From: Mameliella sp. MMSF_3455
Lineage (GTDB): Bacteria; Pseudomonadota; Alphaproteobacteria; Rhodobacterales; Rhodobacteraceae
Assembly (NCBI RefSeq): GCF_030733205.1
Contig: NZ_JASHJL010000021.1
Span: 26,167 to 90,166 of the forward strand
DNA length: 64,000 nt
Direction: 5' to 3'
Position numbers and translations under genes: made by a program. The notes beneath the pieces are model-generated. The model was given only the letters and a program-made list of their open reading frames with translations, searched no databases and was not told the DNA's origin. This document shows, one piece after another, positions 57,635 to 64,000 of this stretch. Position 1 is the stretch's first letter. Each line of letters begins with the position of its first letter.

Positions 57635-58770
57635 CCTATCTTGAATACAACGTCAAGACGGTCCCCACCGGCTGGCGCAAGATCCTGCACCTGAACTGGC
57701 CCTTGATCGTCTTGCTGACGGCGGTGGCGGGTATCGGTTTCCTGATGCTCTACTCGGTCGCGGGCGGATCGTTCAGCCCCTGGGCCGAACCCCAGATGAA
57801 ACGCTTTGGCCTTGGCCTGGCGTTGATGTTCGTCGTTGCGATGGTGCCGATCTGGTTCTGGCGCAACATGGCGCTGGTCGCCTATTTCGGCGCGCTCGGC
57901 CTTCTGGTGATGGTCGAGCTGTTCGGTGCCGTGGGCATGGGCGCGCAGCGCTGGATCGACCTTGGTTTCATGCGGTTGCAGCCCTCCGAGGTGATGAAAA
58001 TCGCGATGGTCATGCTGCTGGCCGCCTACTATGACCGGCTGCCGCTGTCGCGGACGTCGCGGCCGCTCTGGGTGCTGGTTCCCATCCTGATCATTCTTGT
58101 GCCCACGGGCCTGGTCCTGACCCAGCCGGACCTGGGGACGGCGATCCTGTTGATGACGGCAGGCGGGCTGATGATGTTCCTTGCCGGGGTGCACTGGCTT
58201 TATTTTGCCACCGTGATCAGCGCTGGCATCGGCACCATCTGGGCCGTGTTCCAGAGCCGCGGCACCGATTGGCAACTGTTGGCGGATTACCAGTTCCGCC
58301 GTATCGACACGTTCCTTGACCCGTCACAGGATCCGCTGGGCGCGGGCTATCACATCACCCAGGCCAAGATCGCGATGGGCTCGGGCGGCTGGACGGGGCG
58401 CGGTTTCATGCAGGGCACGCAGTCGCGGCTGAACTTCCTGCCTGAGAAGCACACCGACTTCATCTTCAACACGCTGGCCGAAGAGTTCGGTTTTGTCGGC
58501 GGGGTGTCCCTGCTGGCGCTCTACGTGCTGATCCTGCTGTTCTGCATCGTGGCGGCCCTGCAGAACCGTGACAGGTTCTCTTCGCTGCTGATCCTTGGCA
58601 TCGGGCTAACCTTCTTCCTGTTCTTCGCCGTGAACATGTCGATGGTCATGGGGCTGGCGCCGGTCGTCGGCGTGCCGCTGCCGATGGTCAGCTATGGCGG
58701 GTCTGCCATGCTGGTCCTGATGCTGGCCTTTGGCCTGGTGCAAAGCGCCCATATCCACCGCCCAAGGTGA
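57631..58770 (+). CDS. rodA: SEDS-family peptidoglycan glycosyltransferase RodA
   Basis: The protein has 379 residues from GTG 57631 (GTGA overlap with mrdA). It has about ten membrane helices. Family motifs include QRWIDLGFMRLQPSEVMKIA, the catalytic-region Asp in LVLTQPDLGTAILL, and FLPEKHTDFIFNTLAEEFGF. It polymerises glycan strands for elongation together with PBP2. It ends the five-gene operon. Confidence 0.96.
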   Translation: MTYLEYNVKTVPTGWRKILHLNWPLIVLLTAVAGIGFLMLYSVAGGSFSPWAEPQMKRFGLGLALMFVVAMVPIWFWRNMALVAYFGALGLLVMVELFGAVGMGAQRWIDLGFMRLQPSEVMKIAMVMLLAAYYDRLPLSRTSRPLWVLVPILIILVPTGLVLTQPDLGTAILLMTAGGLMMFLAGVHWLYFATVISAGIGTIWAVFQSRGTDWQLLADYQFRRIDTFLDPSQDPLGAGYHITQAKIAMGSGGWTGRGFMQGTQSRLNFLPEKHTDFIFNTLAEEFGFVGGVSLLALYVLILLFCIVAALQNRDRFSSLLILGIGLTFFLFFAVNMSMVMGLAPVVGVPLPMVSYGGSAMLVLMLAFGLVQSAHIHRPR

Positions 58771-58857
58771 TCCGGGCTGCACCCGGCCCGGTGCACCGGC
58801 TTTCCCTTGGCCCGTGCGCGTGGTCTAAGGGGCAAAAAGCAGACCGGAGCCCCGACC

Positions 58858-59790
58858 ATGACCAATATCCTCTTCGCCGCCCGCTCCGAGAAATGGGAAG
58901 ACTACGAGGTCCCCCTGCGCAGCGCGCTTGACGCCGAGGGGCTGGACTATCGACTGGACACCAACCTGCCCGCCGACGAGGTCGATTACATCGTCTATGC
59001 GCCGAATTCCGACGTGCAGGATTTCACGCCGTTCACCCGGCTCAAGGCCGTGCTCAACCTCTGGGCCGGGGTCGAGGGGATCGTGGGCAACGAGACCCTG
59101 ACCGTGCCACTGACCCGCATGGTCGATGAGCACGGCCTGACCCAGGGCATGGTGGAATGGGTGACCGGCCACACGCTGCGCCATCACCTTGGCATGGACG
59201 CGCATATCGTGAACCCGGACCGCAAGTGGGATACGACCCCGCCGCCGCTGTCGGCGGACCGCCCGGTGACGATCCTCGGGATGGGCGCGCTGGGGCAGGC
59301 CTGTGCCAGCGCGCTGACCGCGCTGGGTTTCCCGGTCACGGGGTGGAGCCGCACGCCAAAGGATCTGCCCGGTGTCACTTGTCATGCAGGCGAAGACGGA
59401 CTGCGCAAGGCGTTGACCGGCGCGCAGATCGTCATCCTTCTGCTCCCGGACACGCCTGCCACCCTGAACCTGATCGACGCCGAGACGCTGGCCATGCCGG
59501 CGCGCGGCGCCTGTCTCATCAACCCGGGGCGCGGGCCGCTGATCGACGATGAGGCACTGATCGCCGCGCTGGACGCGGGCCAGATCGCCCATGCCACGCT
59601 CGACGTCTTCCGGGTCGAGCCGCTGCCGGAGGATCATGCCTTTTGGTCTCATCCGCGTGTCACCGTCACACCGCATATCGCCTCGATAACACGTCCCGGG
59701 ACGGCGGCCCGCGTGATCGCCGAAAATATCCGCAGGGGCGAAACCGGGGACCCCTTGTTGCACCTCGTGGACCGCGACGCCGGCTACTGA
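58858..59790 (+). CDS. GhrA-like glyoxylate/hydroxypyruvate reductase (D-2-hydroxyacid dehydrogenase family)
   Basis: The protein has 310 residues from ATG 58858, with CGGAG upstream. The NAD(P) motif ILGMGALGQACASALTALGF (~140), the active-site Arg in INPGRGPLIDDEAL, Glu in DVFRVEPLPEDHAFW and the catalytic His in TPHIASITRP are visible. The layout fits GhrA-type enzymes that reduce glyoxylate and hydroxypyruvate. Next to rpe and gph (phosphoglycolate phosphatase), it could help to process glycolate-derived carbon. Confidence 0.88.
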   Translation: MTNILFAARSEKWEDYEVPLRSALDAEGLDYRLDTNLPADEVDYIVYAPNSDVQDFTPFTRLKAVLNLWAGVEGIVGNETLTVPLTRMVDEHGLTQGMVEWVTGHTLRHHLGMDAHIVNPDRKWDTTPPPLSADRPVTILGMGALGQACASALTALGFPVTGWSRTPKDLPGVTCHAGEDGLRKALTGAQIVILLLPDTPATLNLIDAETLAMPARGACLINPGRGPLIDDEALIAALDAGQIAHATLDVFRVEPLPEDHAFWSHPRVTVTPHIASITRPGTAARVIAENIRRGETGDPLLHLVDRDAGY

Positions 59791-59864
59791 CCCCCTCGCG
59801 GGCTTGACCCGGCGCCGTTCAACGGCCAAATCCCTGTCCAACCGCCTTGCTTTCAGGAAATCCC

Positions 59865-60554
59865 ATGCCCTTCGACCGCACCGTCAAGATCGCCCCGTCC
59901 ATCCTGTCCGCCGATTTCGCCGACTTCGGGCGCGAGATCCGCGCCGTCGAGGATCAGGGCGCCGACTGGATCCACGTTGACGTGATGGACGGACATTTTG
60001 TCCCGAACCTCACCTTCGGCCCGCCCGCGGTCAAAGCCTTTCGCAAACATGTCAAGACGGTCATGGACGTGCACCTGATGATCGCCCCCGTCGATCCCTA
60101 CATCGAGGCCTATGCCGAGGCGGGCGCCGACATCCTGACCGCCCATGTCGAGGCCGGTGCACATACCCACCGCACCCTGCAGGCGATCCGCGCCGCCGGC
60201 ATGAAGGCCGGTGTGGCCCTGAACCCCGGCACCCCGGCGCAGGCCGTCGAACACCTGCTGGACCTGACGGACCTTGTCTGCGTGATGACCGTGAACCCGG
60301 GCTTTGGCGGGCAGAAATTCATCGACATGACCAGCAAGGTCCGCACCCTGCGCCAGATGATCGGCGACCGCCCGGTGCATATCGAGATCGACGGCGGTGT
60401 CGATCCGACCACTGCGCCGCTTGTGGTCGAGGCCGGGGCCGACGTTCTGGTGGCGGGCTCTGCGGTGTTCCGCGGCGGCTCGGTCGAGAACCCGGCGCCT
60501 TATGGTGAGAACATCCGCGGTATCCGCACCGCGGCCACCACGCTTGCCGCATGA
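59865..60554 (+). CDS. rpe: Ribulose-phosphate 3-epimerase
   Basis: The protein has 229 residues from ATG 59865, with AGGAAA upstream. It is a TIM barrel that interconverts ribulose-5-phosphate and xylulose-5-phosphate. The motifs [44 protein letters not shown]-like [12 protein letters not shown] and [12 protein letters not shown] supply the metal His/Asp ligands. gph starts inside its stop (ATGA). Confidence 0.97.
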   Translation: MPFDRTVKIAPSILSADFADFGREIRAVEDQGADWIHVDVMDGHFVPNLTFGPPAVKAFRKHVKTVMDVHLMIAPVDPYIEAYAEAGADILTAHVEAGAHTHRTLQAIRAAGMKAGVALNPGTPAQAVEHLLDLTDLVCVMTVNPGFGGQKFIDMTSKVRTLRQMIGDRPVHIEIDGGVDPTTAPLVVEAGADVLVAGSAVFRGGSVENPAPYGENIRGIRTAATTLAA

Positions 60555-61195
60555 GCCTGACCATCGCCTTCGACCTCGACGGCACGCTGATCGACAGTGT
60601 GCCGCATATCCATCACGGCGTGGCCTCGGCACTGGCGGAAATGTCGCTGCCCGGGATCGACCGCCAAACGACGCAGGGCTTTGTCGGACGCGGCTTGCCG
60701 ATCCTGCTGGAACGGGTTCTGGATCACCTCGGCGTTTCGCATGACCATCATTCCGAGCTGACGCGCCGCACCATGCATCACTACGTCAACACGCCCAGCG
60801 ACCCGGCGTCGGTCTATCCCGGCGCCCGCGAGGCGCTGACCGCATTGCAAGACGCGGGCCACCGGCTGACGCTTTGTACCAACAAGCCGCATGAGGCCAC
60901 GCTCTCTGCCCTGCGCGACACCGGGCTGGCGCCGTTTTTCGATATCGTCATCGGCGGCGACAGCCTGCCCACGCGCAAGCCAGACCCGGCCATGCTGAAC
61001 GCCGCACTCAACGGTGCCTCGCGCGCCCTCTACGTCGGAGACAGCGAAACAGACGTCGAGACCGCGCAGAACGCGGGCATCCCGTTCCTGCTGTTCACCG
61101 AAGGCTATCGCAAGACCCCGGTCGGCGACCTGCCGCACAGGGCCAGTTTCGCGGATCACGCCGATCTGCCCGCGCTGGTCGCGGATCTGGCCTAG
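60551..61195 (+). CDS. gph: Phosphoglycolate phosphatase (HAD family)
   Basis: The protein has 214 residues and overlaps rpe (ATGA). HAD motifs are complete: [14 protein letters not shown] (nucleophile Asp), LCTNKPH (Thr), TRKPDPAML (Lys) and [16 protein letters not shown] (acidic pair). It removes phosphate from 2-phosphoglycolate formed in DNA repair or photorespiration. The rpe-gph pairing is common in proteobacteria. Confidence 0.93.
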   Translation: MSLTIAFDLDGTLIDSVPHIHHGVASALAEMSLPGIDRQTTQGFVGRGLPILLERVLDHLGVSHDHHSELTRRTMHHYVNTPSDPASVYPGAREALTALQDAGHRLTLCTNKPHEATLSALRDTGLAPFFDIVIGGDSLPTRKPDPAMLNAALNGASRALYVGDSETDVETAQNAGIPFLLFTEGYRKTPVGDLPHRASFADHADLPALVADLA

Positions 61196-61219
61196 GACAA
61201 GGTCAGGCCCGCCGCGCCG

Positions 61220-61615
61220 TCAAGACCGGTACTTGAACACACCGGTGCCCTTGGCGATCAGCTCGCCGGTTTCGTCGGCAATCTGCGCTTCGGCAAAAAA
61301 GGACGACTGCCCGCCGCCGGTCTTCCAGCCCTCGCCCTTTAGCAACTGGCCCTTGGGACGCGAGAGATACTGCACGTTCAGGCTCAGCGTCAGGCACAAT
61401 TGCCTGCGTTCGGGGTCGCCGGTCCAGCAGCCCGCATAGCCCATGACCGTATCCAGCAGAGAGGCGTGGACGCCGCCGTGCAGATTGCCGTGGCGGTTCA
61501 TGTGGAAAGCTTCCAGCGGCAGCTCGAAGGCGGCATAGCCCTCGCGCCATTCGATCATCTGCATGCCGATGTGCCGGGAATAGGCATAGGGTGCCTCGCG
61601 GAAAGCCTCATCCAT
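61220..61615 (-). CDS. PaaI-type hotdog thioesterase
   Basis: The protein has 131 residues from ATG 61615, overlapping the upstream kinase gene by 8 bases. The hotdog motif HGNLHGGVHASLLDTVMGYA carries the typical active-site HGG and Asp of the PaaI/YbgC group. It should hydrolyse an acyl- or aryl-CoA. It is the last gene of the acyl-CoA dehydrogenase-kinase-thioesterase unit, so it may release the final or a stalled CoA ester of that pathway. Confidence 0.87.
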   Translation of the reverse strand: MDEAFREAPYAYSRHIGMQMIEWREGYAAFELPLEAFHMNRHGNLHGGVHASLLDTVMGYAGCWTGDPERRQLCLTLSLNVQYLSRPKGQLLKGEGWKTGGGQSSFFAEAQIADETGELIAKGTGVFKYRS

Positions 61616-62630
61616 AACCGTGCCGGGCCTCCAGCCCCATAGCTGCAAATTTCGGAACATAAGCGCCCATTTTCAAACCCTTGTCCGGGTTCGCGGCCGT
61701 ACCGTCAAGGGCCCGTTTCCTGACCCCTTGCAGGATCGCTGCCATGCGAAAGAAGGCGAAGGCGACACAAAAGCCCAGACCCTCGACACTGTCGATGCCG
61801 CGTCGCGCGCAATAGGCCGTCACGAACGCCTCGTCCGAGGGAAGTCCCAGCGCCACCCGATCTACCCCGGCCAATCCGCGTGTCTCCGGCCCCGGCGGCA
61901 GCTGCCACTGCATCAGAACGCCGGCGAGGTCCGCATGGGGATGGCCCAACGTGGACAGTTCCCAGTCCAGCACCGCCCTGCACTCTGCCCCCTTTGGCGC
62001 GAACAACAGGTTATCGAGACGGAAATCTCCGTGCACCAGGGTGCGCTGCCCGTCATCGGCAGGCAAGGCCTGTTCCAGCCAGGTGATCAAGTCTTCCATG
62101 TCAGGCTGCCGTTCGGTTTCCGAGTCGCGGTACTGCTTTGTCCACCGTGCCAACTGCCGTTCAAAGTAGTTTCCGGGTGCACCATAGTCAGACAGGCCGA
62201 GGCGCGCCGGATCCAGGGAATGGATCGCAGCCAGTACGCGGTTCATCTCGTCCATGATCGCGGTCCGCCCTGTTGGCGCCTCCCCCGGCAGATCGGGCTC
62301 CACAAGAGTTCGGCCGACGACATGCTCCATAATGTAGAACGTGCTCCCCAGCACCGCGTCGTCCTGGCAGAGCGCCAACATCTTCGGCACGGGCACGCCC
62401 GTCCCGGCCAGCGCAGTCTGGACACGAAACTCCCTGTCCACCGCATGGGCCGATTTCAGCAGTTTGCCCGGAGGCTTGCGCCGCAAGACGTAGCGGCCCG
62501 AGGGGCTGTCCAGTCGGAAGGTTGGGTTGGACTGGCCCAGGTCGAATTTTTCGGCGCGGAGCGGCCCGTGAAAATCCGGTACATGGGCCTCCATCCACTC
62601 CGCCACGCGCGCGATTTCCTCCGCCTGCAT
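61608..62630 (-). CDS. APH-fold kinase of the ACAD10/ACAD11 (LvaA-like) type
   Basis: The protein has 340 residues from ATG 62630; a GTG at 62654 would add KKQGGGG. The N-lobe has VLRRKPPGKLLKSAHAVDRE with the likely ATP-binding Lys; the catalytic loop is LVHGDFRLDNLLF and the metal motif VLDWELSTLGHPHADLAG. This type of aminoglycoside-phosphotransferase-like kinase is fused to acyl-CoA dehydrogenase in human ACAD10/11 and stands next to one in bacterial levulinate genes (LvaA), where it phosphorylates 4-hydroxyacyl-CoA. Here the dehydrogenase gene is directly upstream. A run of nine G lies between the two possible starts. Confidence 0.88.
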   Translation of the reverse strand: MQAEEIARVAEWMEAHVPDFHGPLRAEKFDLGQSNPTFRLDSPSGRYVLRRKPPGKLLKSAHAVDREFRVQTALAGTGVPVPKMLALCQDDAVLGSTFYIMEHVVGRTLVEPDLPGEAPTGRTAIMDEMNRVLAAIHSLDPARLGLSDYGAPGNYFERQLARWTKQYRDSETERQPDMEDLITWLEQALPADDGQRTLVHGDFRLDNLLFAPKGAECRAVLDWELSTLGHPHADLAGVLMQWQLPPGPETRGLAGVDRVALGLPSDEAFVTAYCARRGIDSVEGLGFCVAFAFFRMAAILQGVRKRALDGTAANPDKGLKMGAYVPKFAAMGLEARHGYG

Positions 62631-62684
62631 TCCGCCCCCCCCCTGTTTCTTCACCCTTCAAATACATACCCCCTGCAGAGGCCG

Positions 62685-63920
62685 TCAGAGGCTCTCTTCG
62701 GCATATTTGCGCAGTTCCGCCCGTGCCACCTGTCGCCGATGGACGGCATCGGGTCCGTCGGCAAAACGCAAGGTGCGGATATGCGTCCACATCGCGGCAA
62801 GGTCATGGTCCTGACTGATCCCGCCCGCACCGTGAATCTGCATCGCCTCGTCCACCACACGGGCAGCCATCAGCGGAGCCACCACCTTGATCTTGGAAAT
62901 CCAGGGCTGCGCCGCGCGCACGCCGGCGGTGTCCATCATCCAGGCCGCCTTGAGGCACAGCAGGCGCGCCATCTCGATCTCCATCCGGGCATTGGCGATG
63001 ATGTCGTGATTGGCGCCCAGCTCGGCAAGCGGCTTGCCAAAGGCCTCGCGCGACAGGCCGCGGCGGCACATCATCTCCAACGCCTTTTCCGCCTGTCCGA
63101 TAGCCCGCATGCAATGGTGTATGCGCCCCGGTCCCAGCCGCCCCTGCGCCACCTCAAAGCCGCGCCCCTCGCCCAGAATGACATTCCGGGCCGGCAGGCG
63201 CACGTCGGTGAACCTCAGGTGCATGTGGCCATGTGGCGCATCATCCTGGCCAAAGACGGTCATCGGCCGCAGCACCTCGGCACCGGGTGTTCCCGGATCC
63301 ATGACGAACATCGTGTGCCGGGCATGTCGTGCCGCATCGGGGTTGGTACAGGCCATCAGGATATACAGTTCGCAGCGCGGATCTCCGGCCCCGCTGATCC
63401 ACCACTTCTCGCCGTTCAGCACATAGTCATCGCCGTCTCGCCGCGCCTCGAAAGCCAGTTGCGCCGCATCCGAAGAGGCGACATTCGGTTCCGTCATGAC
63501 ATAGGCGGAACGGATTTCTCCCTCCAGCAGCGGCGCCAGCCAGCGGTCCTTCATCCAGTCCGCACCATACCGCTCCAGCACCTCCATGTTGCCGGTATCC
63601 GGCGCGCTGCAGTTGAAGACCTCCGCCGCCAGCCCGACCTTGCCCATCTCCTCGGCCAGGTAGGCATATTCCACCGTCGTCAGCCCATAGCCCCGGTCGG
63701 ACTCCGTCAGCCAGAAATTCCACAACCCCCGTGCCCTGGCCTCGGTCTTCAACCCGTCCAGGATTGCCAGTTGCCGCGGCACCAAGGCAAAGCGGTTGCC
63801 CGAGGGATGCGTACCGACAAGCGCATGAAACTCGGCATCCAGCGGCGCGATCTCCTCGTCGATCATCCGCCGCACCTGCGTCACCAATGCGCGCACGCGC
63901 GCCGTCATCCCTAGGTCCAT
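62685..63920 (-). CDS. Acyl-CoA dehydrogenase of the ACAD10/11 (LvaC-like) type
   Basis: The protein has 411 residues from ATG 63920, with AGGAGAGGAC upstream. It has the usual three-domain acyl-CoA dehydrogenase: helical N-domain, middle beta domain with YVMTEPNVASSDAAQL and WWISGAGDPRCELYI, and C-terminal helices with RLGPGRIHHCMRAIGQAEKA and IHGAGGISQDHDLAAMW. The RTLRFADGPDAVHRRQVA end fits the ACAD11-like branch. FAD-dependent removal of the phosphorylated 4-hydroxy group from an acyl-CoA is the role suggested by the kinase that follows 54 bases downstream; plain beta-oxidation is the alternative. The 80 bases beyond the start show nothing clear. Confidence 0.88.
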   Translation of the reverse strand: MDLGMTARVRALVTQVRRMIDEEIAPLDAEFHALVGTHPSGNRFALVPRQLAILDGLKTEARARGLWNFWLTESDRGYGLTTVEYAYLAEEMGKVGLAAEVFNCSAPDTGNMEVLERYGADWMKDRWLAPLLEGEIRSAYVMTEPNVASSDAAQLAFEARRDGDDYVLNGEKWWISGAGDPRCELYILMACTNPDAARHARHTMFVMDPGTPGAEVLRPMTVFGQDDAPHGHMHLRFTDVRLPARNVILGEGRGFEVAQGRLGPGRIHHCMRAIGQAEKALEMMCRRGLSREAFGKPLAELGANHDIIANARMEIEMARLLCLKAAWMMDTAGVRAAQPWISKIKVVAPLMAARVVDEAMQIHGAGGISQDHDLAAMWTHIRTLRFADGPDAVHRRQVARAELRKYAEESL

Positions 63921-64000
63921 GTCCTCTCCTCTCGACAGCCCAGCGCCGCCCGCGCGTGGAGCGGCGCGCACGGGGAGTGCGGGTGGGCGTCGCGCCGCTC

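Noticed and set aside
61620..63914. Open frame of 764 codons antisense to the kinase and acyl-CoA dehydrogenase
   Set aside because: Same bias; composition is rich in Arg, His and Pro and lacks domains.

Overview
The window is 64 kb of GC-rich, densely packed bacterial chromosome. Gene content and protein resemblance point to an alphaproteobacterium of the Rhodobacteraceae (roseobacter group). The evidence is a hemN-fnrL pair next to ccoNOQP and ccoGHIS with FNR boxes, a RutR-controlled dihydropyrimidine cluster, a yejABEF-type peptide importer, a dimethylglycine-dehydrogenase-type flavoprotein, and intergenic repeats of the hairpin-CCCCCGGAG-TATTTT kind. I see no rRNA, tRNA, insertion sequence, phage gene or CRISPR array.

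Layout. 1-3.7 kb: an exported ClpP-fold protein (cut by the left edge), an exported trypsin-like protease and an OmpA-type protein. 3.8-15.9 kb: a pyrimidine utilisation island with preT-preA (dihydropyrimidine dehydrogenase), a small membrane protein, rutR, hyuC, an orphan exported protein, hydA, VOC and cupin proteins, and a four-gene ABC importer with an NMT1/THI5-like binding protein. A strong RutR-type operator lies between rutR and hyuC; a different palindrome precedes preT. 16.0-21.9 kb: dTDP-rhamnose genes, rmlA on the minus strand and rmlCBD on the plus strand, with caiD, a thioesterase and an SMP-30 family hydrolase read behind rmlA. 21.9-25.2 kb: a beta-hydroxyacid dehydrogenase, ogt, pheA and a membrane-anchored cytochrome c. 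25.4-31.2 kb: yejABEF-like importer. 31.2-44.7 kb: microaerobic/anaerobic island with hemN, fnrL, phzF, usp, ccoNOQP, a candidate FnrL-activated small RNA, a LysR gene with a divergent small gene, and ccoGHIS. 45-52.6 kb: lrp-ald, a frameshifted cation exporter, mscL, a glutathione S-transferase, ytoQ, a flavoprotein-GcvT fusion and a small secreted protein. 53.1-58.8 kb: mreBCD-mrdA-rodA cell-shape operon. 58.9-61.2 kb: a GhrA-like reductase, rpe and gph. 61.2-63.9 kb: a thioesterase, an APH-fold kinase and an acyl-CoA dehydrogenase, resembling a split ACAD10/ACAD11.

How it works together. FnrL probably drives hemN, usp, ccoNOQP, ccoGHIS and a ~109-nt RNA. Five 14-bp FNR boxes were found, and four of the five promoters have the exact or near-exact class-II distance to a -10-like hexamer. 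RutR probably represses reductive pyrimidine catabolism until pyrimidine is present, while the ABC importer brings the substrate in.

The observations most worth following are the FnrL-linked small RNA, the orphan gene inside the pyrimidine operon, the ClpP-like/trypsin-like pair, the homopolymer frameshift in the cation exporter, and the kinase/acyl-CoA dehydrogenase pair. All functional calls rest on reading the sequence and recalled family knowledge; no database search was run.
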